Shown here piece after piece: positions 28,074 through 35,810 of a stretch of 64,000 nucleotides of DNA (position 1 is its first letter; each line of letters begins with the position of its first letter). Location: assembly GCF_012927305.1 (NCBI RefSeq), contig NZ_JABBGH010000002.1:434001-498000 (forward strand), in the 5' to 3' direction. Position numbers and translations under genes: made by a program. The stretch is from Hymenobacter polaris (GTDB lineage Bacteria > Bacteroidota > Bacteroidia > Cytophagales > Hymenobacteraceae). The notes beneath the pieces were generated by a model. The model was not told the origin of the DNA. It saw only the letters and a program-made list of their open reading frames with translations, and searched no databases.

Positions 28074-28330
28074 CCCTAGAGTGCGCGGCCGGCGCGGGTA
28101 GTTGCCCTGTGCGTTCAACCCCACCCCCGGCCCCTCCCCTCCGAGAGAGGGGAGCCATGGCGGCGCTACCATAAATCGTCAGGCTCCGTGGTGAAGGGCT
28201 ACGGCCGCAAGGCCACCGTCATCGCGGCGCGGTGCCACAGTTTGTCCGGCTCCCCTCTCCCGGAGGGGAGGGGCCGGGGGTGGGGTTGAACGCAGAGGGC
28301 AACTACCCGCGCTAGCCGCGCGCCCTAGGC
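28074..28330. repeat. Very long inverted repeat, family B (nested)
   Basis: Arms of about 80 bp (28074-28156 and 28248-28330) with only a few mismatches, around a 91-bp spacer. The inner part is the C-rich unit CCCACCCCCGGCCCCTCCCC, also present at 30750-30863. The outer part, including CGCGGGTAGTTGCCCT and GCGTTCAACC, is found only here. This fills the gap between prmC and the Old Yellow Enzyme gene; no gene is visible in it. Confidence 0.92.
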
Positions 28331-28434
28331 CCCCCAAGCTAAATTAATGTAGCAACATGAAACAAAAGGGTGGGCGGCGAGCTTATAGAATGCCTCCCCG
28401 CGAGGCTTTTCTATTTCCTTTTGCTACTAAAATA

Positions 28435-29532
28435 ATGGCTGAGCAACCGCTTCTGACCCCTTTCCACTCCGATAAACTGGACCTGCGCAACCGCGTGGTG
28501 ATGGCCCCCATGACCCGCAGCCGGGCCGAAAACCCCGAGCACGCCCCCAACGACCTGATGGTGAAGTACTACGAGCAGCGCGACACGGCGGGCTTGCTCA
28601 TCACCGAAGGCACCTACGTGAACCGCGAGGCGGCGGGCTACATCAACGTGCCTGGCATCTATACCCCCGCGCAAGTGGCGGGCTGGCGCAAGGTAACCGA
28701 GGGCGTGCATGCCCAAGGCGGCAAAATATTCGTGCAGCTCTGGCACGTGGGCCGCATGTCGCACCCCGATTTGCTGGCCGGCAACCTGCCGCTGGCGCCC
28801 TCGGCCATCAATCCCCACGCCCAGGTGTACACGCCCGACGGCATGAAGGACACGGTGACCCCGCAGGCCATGACGACCGCGCAAATCAAGCAAACCATTG
28901 CCGACTTCGTGCAGGCGGCTAAAAACGCCCTGGAGGCCGGCTTCGACGGCATGGAAATCCACTCGTCGAACGGTTACCTGTTTCACCAGTTTTTCAACGG
29001 CACCAGCAACACTCGCACCGACGAGTACGGCGGCAGCATCGAGAACCGCGCCCGCCTGCTGTTCGATGTGCTCGACGCTATGAAAGCGGCCGGCGTGGAT
29101 TTGGGCAAGGTAGGCGCGCGCCTCAACCCCTCGCTCGACGGCCTGTTTGGCATGACGCTGGACGCGGAAACCATTCCCACGTTCGACTACATCGTGAAGC
29201 GCCTCAACGACTACCACCTGGCGTACCTGCACCTGAGCGAGCCGTTTACCGACGTGAGCCAGAACAAGTTTGCCGAGCCCCACATCGCGCAGCACTACCG
29301 CCCACTCTACCAAGGCACGCTCATCATCAACGGCGGCTTCGACCAGGAAAAGGGTAATAAAGTAATTGCCGACGGCCTGGCCGACCTGGTAGCTTTCGGG
29401 GTACCCTACATCTCCAACCCCGACTTGGTGGCGCGCTTTGCCCAGCACGCGCCCCTGGCTCCCGGCGACAAGGATACCTTCTACGCCGGTGGCCCCAAGG
29501 GCTACACCGACTACCCGGCCCTAGGGCAGTAG
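28435..29532 (+). CDS. Old Yellow Enzyme-family NAD(P)H:flavin oxidoreductase (alkene reductase)
   Basis: A 365-residue FMN enzyme of the NemA/OYE class, which reduces the C=C bond of enones, nitro-alkenes or nitrate esters. Start MAEQPLLTPFHSDKLDLRNRVVMAPMTRSRA; the catalytic and FMN-binding features include LWHVGRMSHP, the substrate-binding pair in IHSSNGYLFHQF, and DEYGGSIENRARLL. The C-terminal phosphate-binding part is INGGFDQEKGNKVIADG and YISNPDLVARF. The frame is open for 26 codons upstream, but ATG 28435 fits the family. Single gene with a terminator after it. Confidence 0.92.
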   Translation: MAEQPLLTPFHSDKLDLRNRVVMAPMTRSRAENPEHAPNDLMVKYYEQRDTAGLLITEGTYVNREAAGYINVPGIYTPAQVAGWRKVTEGVHAQGGKIFVQLWHVGRMSHPDLLAGNLPLAPSAINPHAQVYTPDGMKDTVTPQAMTTAQIKQTIADFVQAAKNALEAGFDGMEIHSSNGYLFHQFFNGTSNTRTDEYGGSIENRARLLFDVLDAMKAAGVDLGKVGARLNPSLDGLFGMTLDAETIPTFDYIVKRLNDYHLAYLHLSEPFTDVSQNKFAEPHIAQHYRPLYQGTLIINGGFDQEKGNKVIADGLADLVAFGVPYISNPDLVARFAQHAPLAPGDKDTFYAGGPKGYTDYPALGQ

Positions 29533-29552
29533 GCGCGTTGAATTAGGTAATG

Positions 29553-29588
29553 AAAGCCCTGGTTGCATCCGCAGCCGGGGCTTTTTTT
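29553..29588 (+). terminator. Terminator after Old Yellow Enzyme gene
   Basis: AAAGCCCTGGTTGC pairs with GCAGCCGGGGCTTT and is followed by a run of T, 20 bp after the stop codon. Confidence 0.85.
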
Positions 29589-29695
29589 GGGTGGTCAGCC
29601 CCTGGCGGGCGGGCCCACGGCGGCGCGGATAGAAATAACTCGGCCCCGTGCGCGTTAGCCGCCAAGCCGCCGCCCGGCCCGACCTTTGCCTTCTT

Positions 29696-30721
29696 ATGAC
29701 GCCTCGGATTCTGTTTGCTACTGGGTTTCTTTTGCTGCTGCTGGCGGCCTGCACCAAGGTGAGCGGGCCGCTGCAGCTGTACTTCATCGGCTCCAGCCGC
29801 TTCACCTCGGGCAACCGCACGGGCCTGGGGGCGGGCGACACGCTGGCCACGCGCGTCTTTGTGGCGGCCGACAGCCTAGGGGGTATTGGCCTGAAGGAAG
29901 TGCGTGTGACGGTAACGTACCGGCCTAGCCGCCAGCCGTTTGCCTACCCAGTGCCCCTCACGGCTTTCGTGTTCAATAACCTGCCCACGGACGAGCAGAT
30001 TGTGTACCTCGATACCGTATTTGCGGCTCCTTACCGCAAGAACTTCTTGCTGACCAGCGTGTTCGGCGTGCGCACCACGGCCGGGGCCGAGCGCTGGGAG
30101 TACACGGCCACCGACGCGGCCGGCAACACTTCGACGCGGGCCTTCACGGCCACCGCCCGCCGTACTAGCGCCGACTCTGCGCAGCTCTACAACGATTATT
30201 TTCTGCGGCTAAACGTGCCGGCGCGGGGTGTGGGCACGCGGCGCTTCATTCAGCTCAAGTCGGGCCTGGCCCTGCCGGCCTACACTGTGCTGGGTACCTC
30301 GGCCAACCCCACGCCCGACCAGCAGGGCCTCACCGATTTGGTGCAGTCCATCGACGGGCTGCGGCTGTTCTCGCCCGATACGCTGGGCAGCGTGGTGCGC
30401 CTGCCCTCTGACCGCTGGCCCACGGGCAAACGCCGCGCTACGCGCTTCCGCCTTACCACGCTCGATAAAACGGGCTTCGACGGCACGCAGGATACCACTG
30501 CTATTCGGCAGCAGTACGGCCAGGCTGCTTCGCGGGTGCGCCAGTCGCTGACTGGCCTGACCGTCAACCAGGTATATGCGTTCCGCACGAAGCCTTTCGG
30601 CGCCGCCCCGCCCTCTTTCGGGCTGCTGCGCGTGGTGGGCGTGCCGGGGGGCTCATCGGCCGGCCTGCAGCTAGAGGTGCGCGTAGCCAAGCAAGCTCAG
30701 TCGGTAGCTTTCCTGGAATAG
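29696..30721 (+). CDS. Lipoprotein of unknown function
   Basis: A 341-residue protein. ATG 29696 gives a lipoprotein leader, FLLLLLAACTKV, with the acylated Cys at residue 18 or so. The mature part begins with a beta-rich domain (LYFIGSSRFTSGNRTG, VTYRPSRQPFAYPVP, WEYTATDAAGNTSTRAFTATA) that resembles the DUF4625/Ig-like domains of Bacteroidota surface lipoproteins. The second half has no recognised family. Codon use matches the neighbours. The sequence GACCTTTGCC lies just before the start and could be part of a promoter. No function is assigned. Confidence 0.72.
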   Translation: MTPRILFATGFLLLLLAACTKVSGPLQLYFIGSSRFTSGNRTGLGAGDTLATRVFVAADSLGGIGLKEVRVTVTYRPSRQPFAYPVPLTAFVFNNLPTDEQIVYLDTVFAAPYRKNFLLTSVFGVRTTAGAERWEYTATDAAGNTSTRAFTATARRTSADSAQLYNDYFLRLNVPARGVGTRRFIQLKSGLALPAYTVLGTSANPTPDQQGLTDLVQSIDGLRLFSPDTLGSVVRLPSDRWPTGKRRATRFRLTTLDKTGFDGTQDTTAIRQQYGQAASRVRQSLTGLTVNQVYAFRTKPFGAAPPSFGLLRVVGVPGGSSAGLQLEVRVAKQAQSVAFLE

Positions 30722-30749
30722 CTACCTTAGGGGGCTTTTTGGTGCTAGT

Positions 30750-30863
30750 GGCTACCCCACCCCCGGCCCCTCCCCTCTGGGAGAGGGGAGCCGGACGATT
30801 GCATATGGCAGTGCTGCCGTGGTTCCCCTCTCCCGGAGGGGAGGGGCCGGGGGTGGGGTAGCC
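30750..30863. repeat. Inverted repeat, family B
   Basis: Two 43-bp arms (30750-30792 and 30821-30863) with a few mismatches, around a 28-bp loop. The C-rich unit matches the inner part of the repeat at 28074-28330; here the outer bases are only GGCTA. A lone half-copy (GGGGCCGGGGGTGGGGT) lies at about 58018-58034. Confidence 0.9.
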
Positions 30864-30885
30864 GCAGGGATGATATCCCTAAACT

Positions 30886-30914
30886 AAAAAAGCGACCTTA
30901 GGGTCGCTTTTTTT
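30886..30914. terminator. Bidirectional terminator
   Basis: AAAAAGCGACC TTA GGGTCGCTTTTT, with A- and T-tracts on the two sides, sits between the convergent lipoprotein (ending 30721) and porin (ending 30932) genes. Confidence 0.9.
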
Positions 30915-30931
30915 GGTAAACGGGGCAAGGG

Positions 30932-32518
30932 TTAGAACAAGAAACCGGCCGTAACGGTGGTGGTGGCGCGGTTGGCGTTGATGCTGGCAATGGGCGAGGC
31001 GGCCGAGTACAGCGAGTAGGGCGCGTACTGGTCTTTGCTGCTGCCTAGGTACACCTCGGCCGCATCGAGGAAGAACGACTTGGTGCGGAAGCCCAGGCCG
31101 CCGGTGAAGTAGTTCTGGCCGCGGTCGAGGGTGCCGCCGGCGTAGGGGTTGCCGTAGCGCGCATACCCTAGGCGCACCCGGAAGATGTCGAAGCGGCCCT
31201 CGGCGCCTACCTTAAGGTTCACGGTGTTTTGGTAGCCGGAACTGATGGTCTGGTTCACGTCGCTAAACGAGCTGGTGTTGTCGTTGCTGTTCGGATTGAA
31301 GCGCGTAGCGGCGGTGTTTACATACTCCACGTCGCCGGTGATGAAGCCGTACTTGCTGAAGAGGAAGGTCAAGCCGCCGTTGGCGCGGAAAGGTAGCGTC
31401 ACACTGTAGTCGTAGGTGCCGGGTGTAGTGCTGAGCACGTTGCTGCCCTGGCCCACCACGTAGCTGGGATTAGATGTGAAAGTAGTTTGGTAGCTGTCAG
31501 TGAGACTGATATAGGTGGGCGTCTGGGCCGAAACGCCAATGCGAATGGCATCGGCCGGCCGCACGATGATGCCTAGGCGGGCATTGATGCCGGTGCCGGT
31601 AGTTTTGAGGTAATCGTCGTAGTGGAAGTTCTCCGTACCGTTCTGGCTCTCGCCAAACGTGCTGGTCAGCGTGCGGTTCACGGACACGATGCCCACGCCG
31701 CCGCCGATGTAGAGCCGGTCGCGGTAGTTGCCGCCGTAACCCAAGTCGAACTGCGAAAGCGCGCCCTTCGACTGCACCACGCCATCCTGCTGTATCTGCC
31801 CGCTACGCGGGTAGTTGATGCTAACTTGGTAGGAAGTAGGATTCCCATTCGCGTCCTTGGTATAAGGCAGCTGGCCAGTCACGAAGCTGCCGTAAGCCAA
31901 GCCATCCAGGTTGGTATAGGTGCCGCTTGTGTATTGATTGTCAATATCAATGAGCGTGTTTTGGTAGCCCGACGAGAGCACCGAGCTTTGGGGGTAGCCG
32001 CCCGGCTCGCGCAAAAACTGGTAGAACGAGTGGTTGTCGTCGGTGTAATTGCGGTAGCGGTAGCCGTAGTTGAAGTCGGCCAGCCGGGTGAAGCCGATGG
32101 CGAACGAGCCGCCGCGCCAGGCGCTGCTGGCGTCGTTGTCGGCCCGCCGGTTGGTAAATACCAGCCCTATGCTGGCAATGTTGAAGCTATTGGCCGACTG
32201 CTGCCCGCCGCCCGAGTTGAGCGAGGCCGCGTTGGCCACCATGCTGGTGGTGGCGTTGCCGATGCCCACGCCCGGCGTGAAAGTGAACTCCGACTTGGTG
32301 TAGAGGCCCAGGCCAGCGGGGTTGGTAGTCATGCTACCGTAGTCGCCGCCGAGCGAGGCGCTGGCGCCGCCCAGGCCCAGGGTGCGGGCCGTACCGGCCG
32401 GGTTCTGGCGCGAGTAAAGCAGCGCATCATCCACGTAGCTTCCTTGCGCCCGCGCTGCCTGGCTGAGGCCCAAAAAACCGCATAGCAGCGTAGCCAGGCC
32501 TATAAATACGTGTTTCAT
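30932..32518 (-). CDS. FadL/OMPP1-like outer-membrane porin
   Basis: A 528-residue outer-membrane protein with a Sec signal (MKHVFIGLATLLCGFLGLSQAARAQ). The start of the mature protein, DALLYSRQNPAGTARTLGLGGASASLGGDYGSMTTNPAGLGLY, has the NPAGL pattern of the FadL/TodX family, which carries hydrophobic compounds across the outer membrane. The rest alternates in beta-strand fashion with many Tyr/Asn/Gly and ends in a strand (TTTVTAGFLF) with a terminal Phe, as barrel proteins do. It is followed on the same strand by nothing close; the Tyr-rich lipoprotein gene lies upstream. Confidence 0.82.
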   Translation of the reverse strand: MKHVFIGLATLLCGFLGLSQAARAQGSYVDDALLYSRQNPAGTARTLGLGGASASLGGDYGSMTTNPAGLGLYTKSEFTFTPGVGIGNATTSMVANAASLNSGGGQQSANSFNIASIGLVFTNRRADNDASSAWRGGSFAIGFTRLADFNYGYRYRNYTDDNHSFYQFLREPGGYPQSSVLSSGYQNTLIDIDNQYTSGTYTNLDGLAYGSFVTGQLPYTKDANGNPTSYQVSINYPRSGQIQQDGVVQSKGALSQFDLGYGGNYRDRLYIGGGVGIVSVNRTLTSTFGESQNGTENFHYDDYLKTTGTGINARLGIIVRPADAIRIGVSAQTPTYISLTDSYQTTFTSNPSYVVGQGSNVLSTTPGTYDYSVTLPFRANGGLTFLFSKYGFITGDVEYVNTAATRFNPNSNDNTSSFSDVNQTISSGYQNTVNLKVGAEGRFDIFRVRLGYARYGNPYAGGTLDRGQNYFTGGLGFRTKSFFLDAAEVYLGSSKDQYAPYSLYSAASPIASINANRATTTVTAGFLF

Positions 32519-32535
32519 ATGTGGAAAAGTTAGGC

Positions 32536-32565
32536 AAAAAAAGAGCCGGTCCGAGGGACCGGCTC
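32536..32565 (-). terminator. Terminator after Tyr/Gly-rich lipoprotein gene
   Basis: On the minus strand GAGCCGGTCCCTCGGACCGGCTC is followed by seven T. It separates the lipoprotein gene from the porin gene. Confidence 0.88.
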
Positions 32566-32603
32566 GGGTGACAGAAGCTCAGACGTGGAAAATGGCGTAA
32601 GGT

Positions 32604-34001
32604 TTAGCGACCGCCGCGGCGGCCCCCGCCGCCACCACCGCCTCCGAAGCCACCGCCCCCACCGCCACCGAAGCCTCCGCCGCCACTGGGCGGGCTAAAG
32701 CTGCGGCTGGGCTGGCTAAACGTAGGCTGATTGAAGCTACGCTGCTGGGGCTGGTTGAAGCTAGGCTGGCTGTAGCTGCGGCGCTGCGGCTGGGCAAAGC
32801 CGCCGTTGGCTTGCGGCTGGCTCATCTGGCCGCGCTGCATACCGCCGTTGTTGGCGTTGCTGTTGGCGCCGTTGCCAAAGAAGCCGCTGAAGAAGCCCCC
32901 GCGGCGGCCACCGGGGTTGCCGGGATTAGCGCCGGCGCCGACGGGCATGCCACCCGGCGCCGCTACCGAGGGCTGGCCTAGTGCCGCCCCATTGGAGAAG
33001 GCACCGCGGCCCCCATTCGGCTGGCTGATGCTGTTTGCGGTAGGAGCAGGAGCGGCTATGCCGTTGGCACCCATTACCATGCCGCCGCCCCGGCGGCCGC
33101 CACCGATGTTCACCGGCGCGTTAGCGCCGCTGGCGCCCACGGCGCCGTTAGGCTGGGCATTCATAACCATGCCGCCACGGCTGCCGCGCGGGCCAACCAA
33201 CACGCCGTTGCGGCCTTCGCCATACACGCCGGGTGCGGCCGAGCCGTAGCTGCGGTAGCCGCTGCCATAGTAGTAGGGCGAGTAGCCGCCGTAGTAGCCA
33301 CCAAGCGGGTAGCCAAAGCCACCAAACCCACCGTAGCCGAAGCCCAGGCTTAAGCCCGACCCATAACCATAGCCAAAGGGCGAGTAGAACGGGGAATAAA
33401 ACGGCGAGTAGAAGGGGTCGTAAAAGCTAGAGTAGGCGTAGGGGCTGTAGAGCCCGCCGTAGTAGGGCGAGCCAAAGCCGCCAAACCCACCGTAGCCATA
33501 GCCAATGCCTAGGCCCGCTCCATAGCCGAAAGGCGAGCCGAAGAACGACGGCGACACCGACCAACTGGGCGAGTAGTTGTAGGTGCTGACGCCGGGCCCG
33601 GTGTAGGGCACGCCAAAGCCGCTGGGACTAGTGGAGGTATTGTCCACGTAGTAATCCGAGGAAGTGCCTAGGGTCGAGCTGTTGGCCGAAGGCGCTACGG
33701 TGCCGCCTTGGTAGTCGGGGTTGGCATCGTCGGTGGTGGCCGCGGCCGGGGCGGCCGTGCCCGTTACGTCGGTGGGGCGGTTGTAAGCAAAGCCGTCGGG
33801 GTTAGCCGAGCCGGCCGTGCTCTGGTTGTAGCCGCGGTTGGCATACACCGAGTTCAGGTTACTATTCGAGGTAGTCTTGTCGGCCGAGGAGTAATACACC
33901 CCGTCGCTCTCCGTGGTAGAAGTCAGCGCCCCGGAGGTAGCGCACCCGCCCAAGGCGAGCAGCGCCAAAGCCGGCAGCGTGGCTGTGAGCAGGTTTTTCA
34001 T
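32604..34001 (-). CDS. Low-complexity Tyr/Gly/Asn-rich lipoprotein
   Basis: A 465-residue lipoprotein; ATG 34001 gives the leader ALLALGGCATS. Residues about 130-280 are packed with Tyr, Phe, Gly, Pro and Ser, including three tandem YSPF units and FGYGYGS, GYGGFGGFG blocks. Residues about 300-400 are Gly/Asn/Ala-rich with GGMVM repeats; near the end come RSYSQPSFNQPQQRSF-type repeats and finally an all-Gly/Arg tail. Such composition suggests a disordered, sticky surface protein; it could also phase-separate or bind the polysaccharide. No family recognised. The repeat-rich region may vary in length between strains. Confidence 0.72.
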   Translation of the reverse strand: MKNLLTATLPALALLALGGCATSGALTSTTESDGVYYSSADKTTSNSNLNSVYANRGYNQSTAGSANPDGFAYNRPTDVTGTAAPAAATTDDANPDYQGGTVAPSANSSTLGTSSDYYVDNTSTSPSGFGVPYTGPGVSTYNYSPSWSVSPSFFGSPFGYGAGLGIGYGYGGFGGFGSPYYGGLYSPYAYSSFYDPFYSPFYSPFYSPFGYGYGSGLSLGFGYGGFGGFGYPLGGYYGGYSPYYYGSGYRSYGSAAPGVYGEGRNGVLVGPRGSRGGMVMNAQPNGAVGASGANAPVNIGGGRRGGGMVMGANGIAAPAPTANSISQPNGGRGAFSNGAALGQPSVAAPGGMPVGAGANPGNPGGRRGGFFSGFFGNGANSNANNGGMQRGQMSQPQANGGFAQPQRRSYSQPSFNQPQQRSFNQPTFSQPSRSFSPPSGGGGFGGGGGGGFGGGGGGGGRRGGR

Positions 34002-34151
34002 GAGTGAAAATGTGGTTAAGCGGCTGAGAAGCCGCACGTTAAAGTAAATAAAGGACCCTAGGCATGGAAGCTAAGTGAAGCACCGGGCCAGCCGGCCAGG
34101 CAGTCAAGCGCCATTCAAAAACAAACCTTCGCTAAGCTACTACTCTTAACG

Positions 34152-34159
34152 TAATTTTG
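34152..34159 (+). promoter_or_regulatory. Bacteroidota-type -7 element before proS
   Basis: TAATTTTG matches the TAnnTTTG -7 consensus of Bacteroidota sigma-A promoters. It lies about 100 bp before proS. The -33 TTG is not well matched at the expected distance (TTC is seen), so this is a weak call. Confidence 0.35.
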
Positions 34160-34261
34160 CCCCAAAACGGTGCCTGTTCTAATAAAGTTATTAGGGCAAA
34201 AGCCGTACCGAAATCGCCAGGCGCGGGCCTAAGCTCGACCTAGCGGTACTTAGATGCTATT

Positions 34262-35737
34262 ATGAGCAAAAAGTTGCCTACTCGCCAGGAAGATTATTCG
34301 GCCTGGTACAACGAATTGGTGAAGCGCGCCGGCCTCGCCGAAAATTCGGCCGTGCGCGGCTGCATGGTTATCAAGCCCTACGGCTACGCCATTTGGGAAA
34401 AGATGCAGCGTCAACTCGACGACATGTTTAAGCGCACCGGGCACGAGAATGCCTACTTCCCGCTGTTCGTGCCCAAGAGCCTCTTCGAAGCCGAAGAAAC
34501 CAACGCCGAGGGCTTCGCTAAGGAGTGCGCCGTGGTGACCCACTACCGCCTGCAAACCGACCCCGACCGCCCCGGCAAGCTGCGCGTCGACCCCAATGCC
34601 AAGCTGGAAGAGGAGCTGATTGTGCGCCCCACCTCGGAGGCCATTATCTGGAATACCTACAAAACCTGGATTCAGAGCTACCGCGACTTGCCGCTGCTCA
34701 TCAACCAGTGGGCCAACGTGGTGCGCTGGGAAATGCGCACGCGCCTGTTTTTGCGCACCGCCGAGTTTTTGTGGCAGGAAGGGCACACCGCCCACGCCAC
34801 CGCCGACGAGGCCCTGAACGAAACCCACCAGATGCTCGACGTGTACGCCGAGTTTGCCGAGGAGCATATGGCCCTGCCGGTGGTGAAGGGCGTGAAAACG
34901 GCCAGCGAGCGCTTTGCCGGCGCCGACGATACCTACAGCATTGAGGCCTTGATGCAAGACGGCAAGGCGCTGCAAGCTGGCACCAGCCACTTCCTAGGGC
35001 AGAATTTCGCTAAAGCCTTCGACGTGCAGTTCACCAGCAAGGAAGGCGCCTTGGAGTACGTATGGGGCACCAGCTGGGGCGTGAGCACCCGCCTAATGGG
35101 CGCCCTCATCATGGCCCACTCCGACGACGACGGGCTAGTGCTGCCGCCCAAGCTGGCGCCCATCCAGGTGGTCATTGTGCCCATCTACAAAACCGGCGAG
35201 CTGGACGCGCTCATGGAGCGCATCCGGCCCATTCAGCAGGGGCTGGCCCAGCGCGGCATCTCGGTGAAGGTGGATAGCCGCGACACCGAGCGCCCCGGCT
35301 TCAAGTTTGCTGAGTGGGAGCTGAAGGGCGTGCCCGTGCGCCTAGCCATCGGCGCGCGCGACCTTGACGCTGGCACCATCGAGGCCGCCCGCCGCGACAC
35401 CAAGCAGAAGCTGCACCTGCCCCTGGCCAACGTGGTAGAGCTGGTGGCCGACCTGCTGAACGACATTCAGCTGACCATCTACAACAAGGCCCTGGCCTAC
35501 CGCGCCAGCCACACCACCCGCGTCGAAACCTACGACGAGTTCAAGGCGGTGCTCGACGGCAAAGGTGGCTTCGTGGTGGCGCACTACGACGGCACTGCCG
35601 AAACCGAGGAGCGCATCAAGGACGAAACCAAGGCCACCGTGCGCAACCTGCCCCTCAACGAGCCCGACGAGGAGGGCGTGTGCATCGTGACCGGCCGGCC
35701 CAGCCAGCGCCGTGCCTGGTTTGCCCGCGCCTACTAG
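34262..35737 (+). CDS. proS: Prolyl-tRNA synthetase
   Basis: A 491-residue class II aminoacyl-tRNA synthetase of the short eukaryote/archaea-like type, without the editing insert of the E. coli enzyme. Motifs: [35 protein letters not shown], the motif 2 region [25 protein letters not shown], and motif 3 [17 protein letters not shown]. The C-terminal anticodon-binding domain runs from about residue 290 ([13 protein letters not shown]) and ends AWFARAY, as in this family. A terminator follows. Essential for translation, cytoplasmic. Confidence 0.96.
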   Translation: MSKKLPTRQEDYSAWYNELVKRAGLAENSAVRGCMVIKPYGYAIWEKMQRQLDDMFKRTGHENAYFPLFVPKSLFEAEETNAEGFAKECAVVTHYRLQTDPDRPGKLRVDPNAKLEEELIVRPTSEAIIWNTYKTWIQSYRDLPLLINQWANVVRWEMRTRLFLRTAEFLWQEGHTAHATADEALNETHQMLDVYAEFAEEHMALPVVKGVKTASERFAGADDTYSIEALMQDGKALQAGTSHFLGQNFAKAFDVQFTSKEGALEYVWGTSWGVSTRLMGALIMAHSDDDGLVLPPKLAPIQVVIVPIYKTGELDALMERIRPIQQGLAQRGISVKVDSRDTERPGFKFAEWELKGVPVRLAIGARDLDAGTIEAARRDTKQKLHLPLANVVELVADLLNDIQLTIYNKALAYRASHTTRVETYDEFKAVLDGKGGFVVAHYDGTAETEERIKDETKATVRNLPLNEPDEEGVCIVTGRPSQRRAWFARAY

Positions 35738-35756
35738 CCCTAGGGTGCTGCCAACT

Positions 35757-35795
35757 AAAAAAAGGCCTCCGCGTCGCAACGCGGAGGCCTTTTTT
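35757..35795. terminator. Bidirectional terminator
   Basis: AAAAGGCCTCCGCGT...ACGCGGAGGCCTTTT with flanking A/T-tracts lies between proS and the convergent delta-60-repeat gene. Confidence 0.92.
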
Positions 35796-35810
35796 GCAGC
35801 CGTCTGGTTG

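Noticed and set aside
29681-29690. ACCTTTGC just before ATG 29696 as a sure promoter
   Set aside because: Only half of the TAnnTTTG pattern and no -33 element at the right distance; mentioned within the gene entry only.
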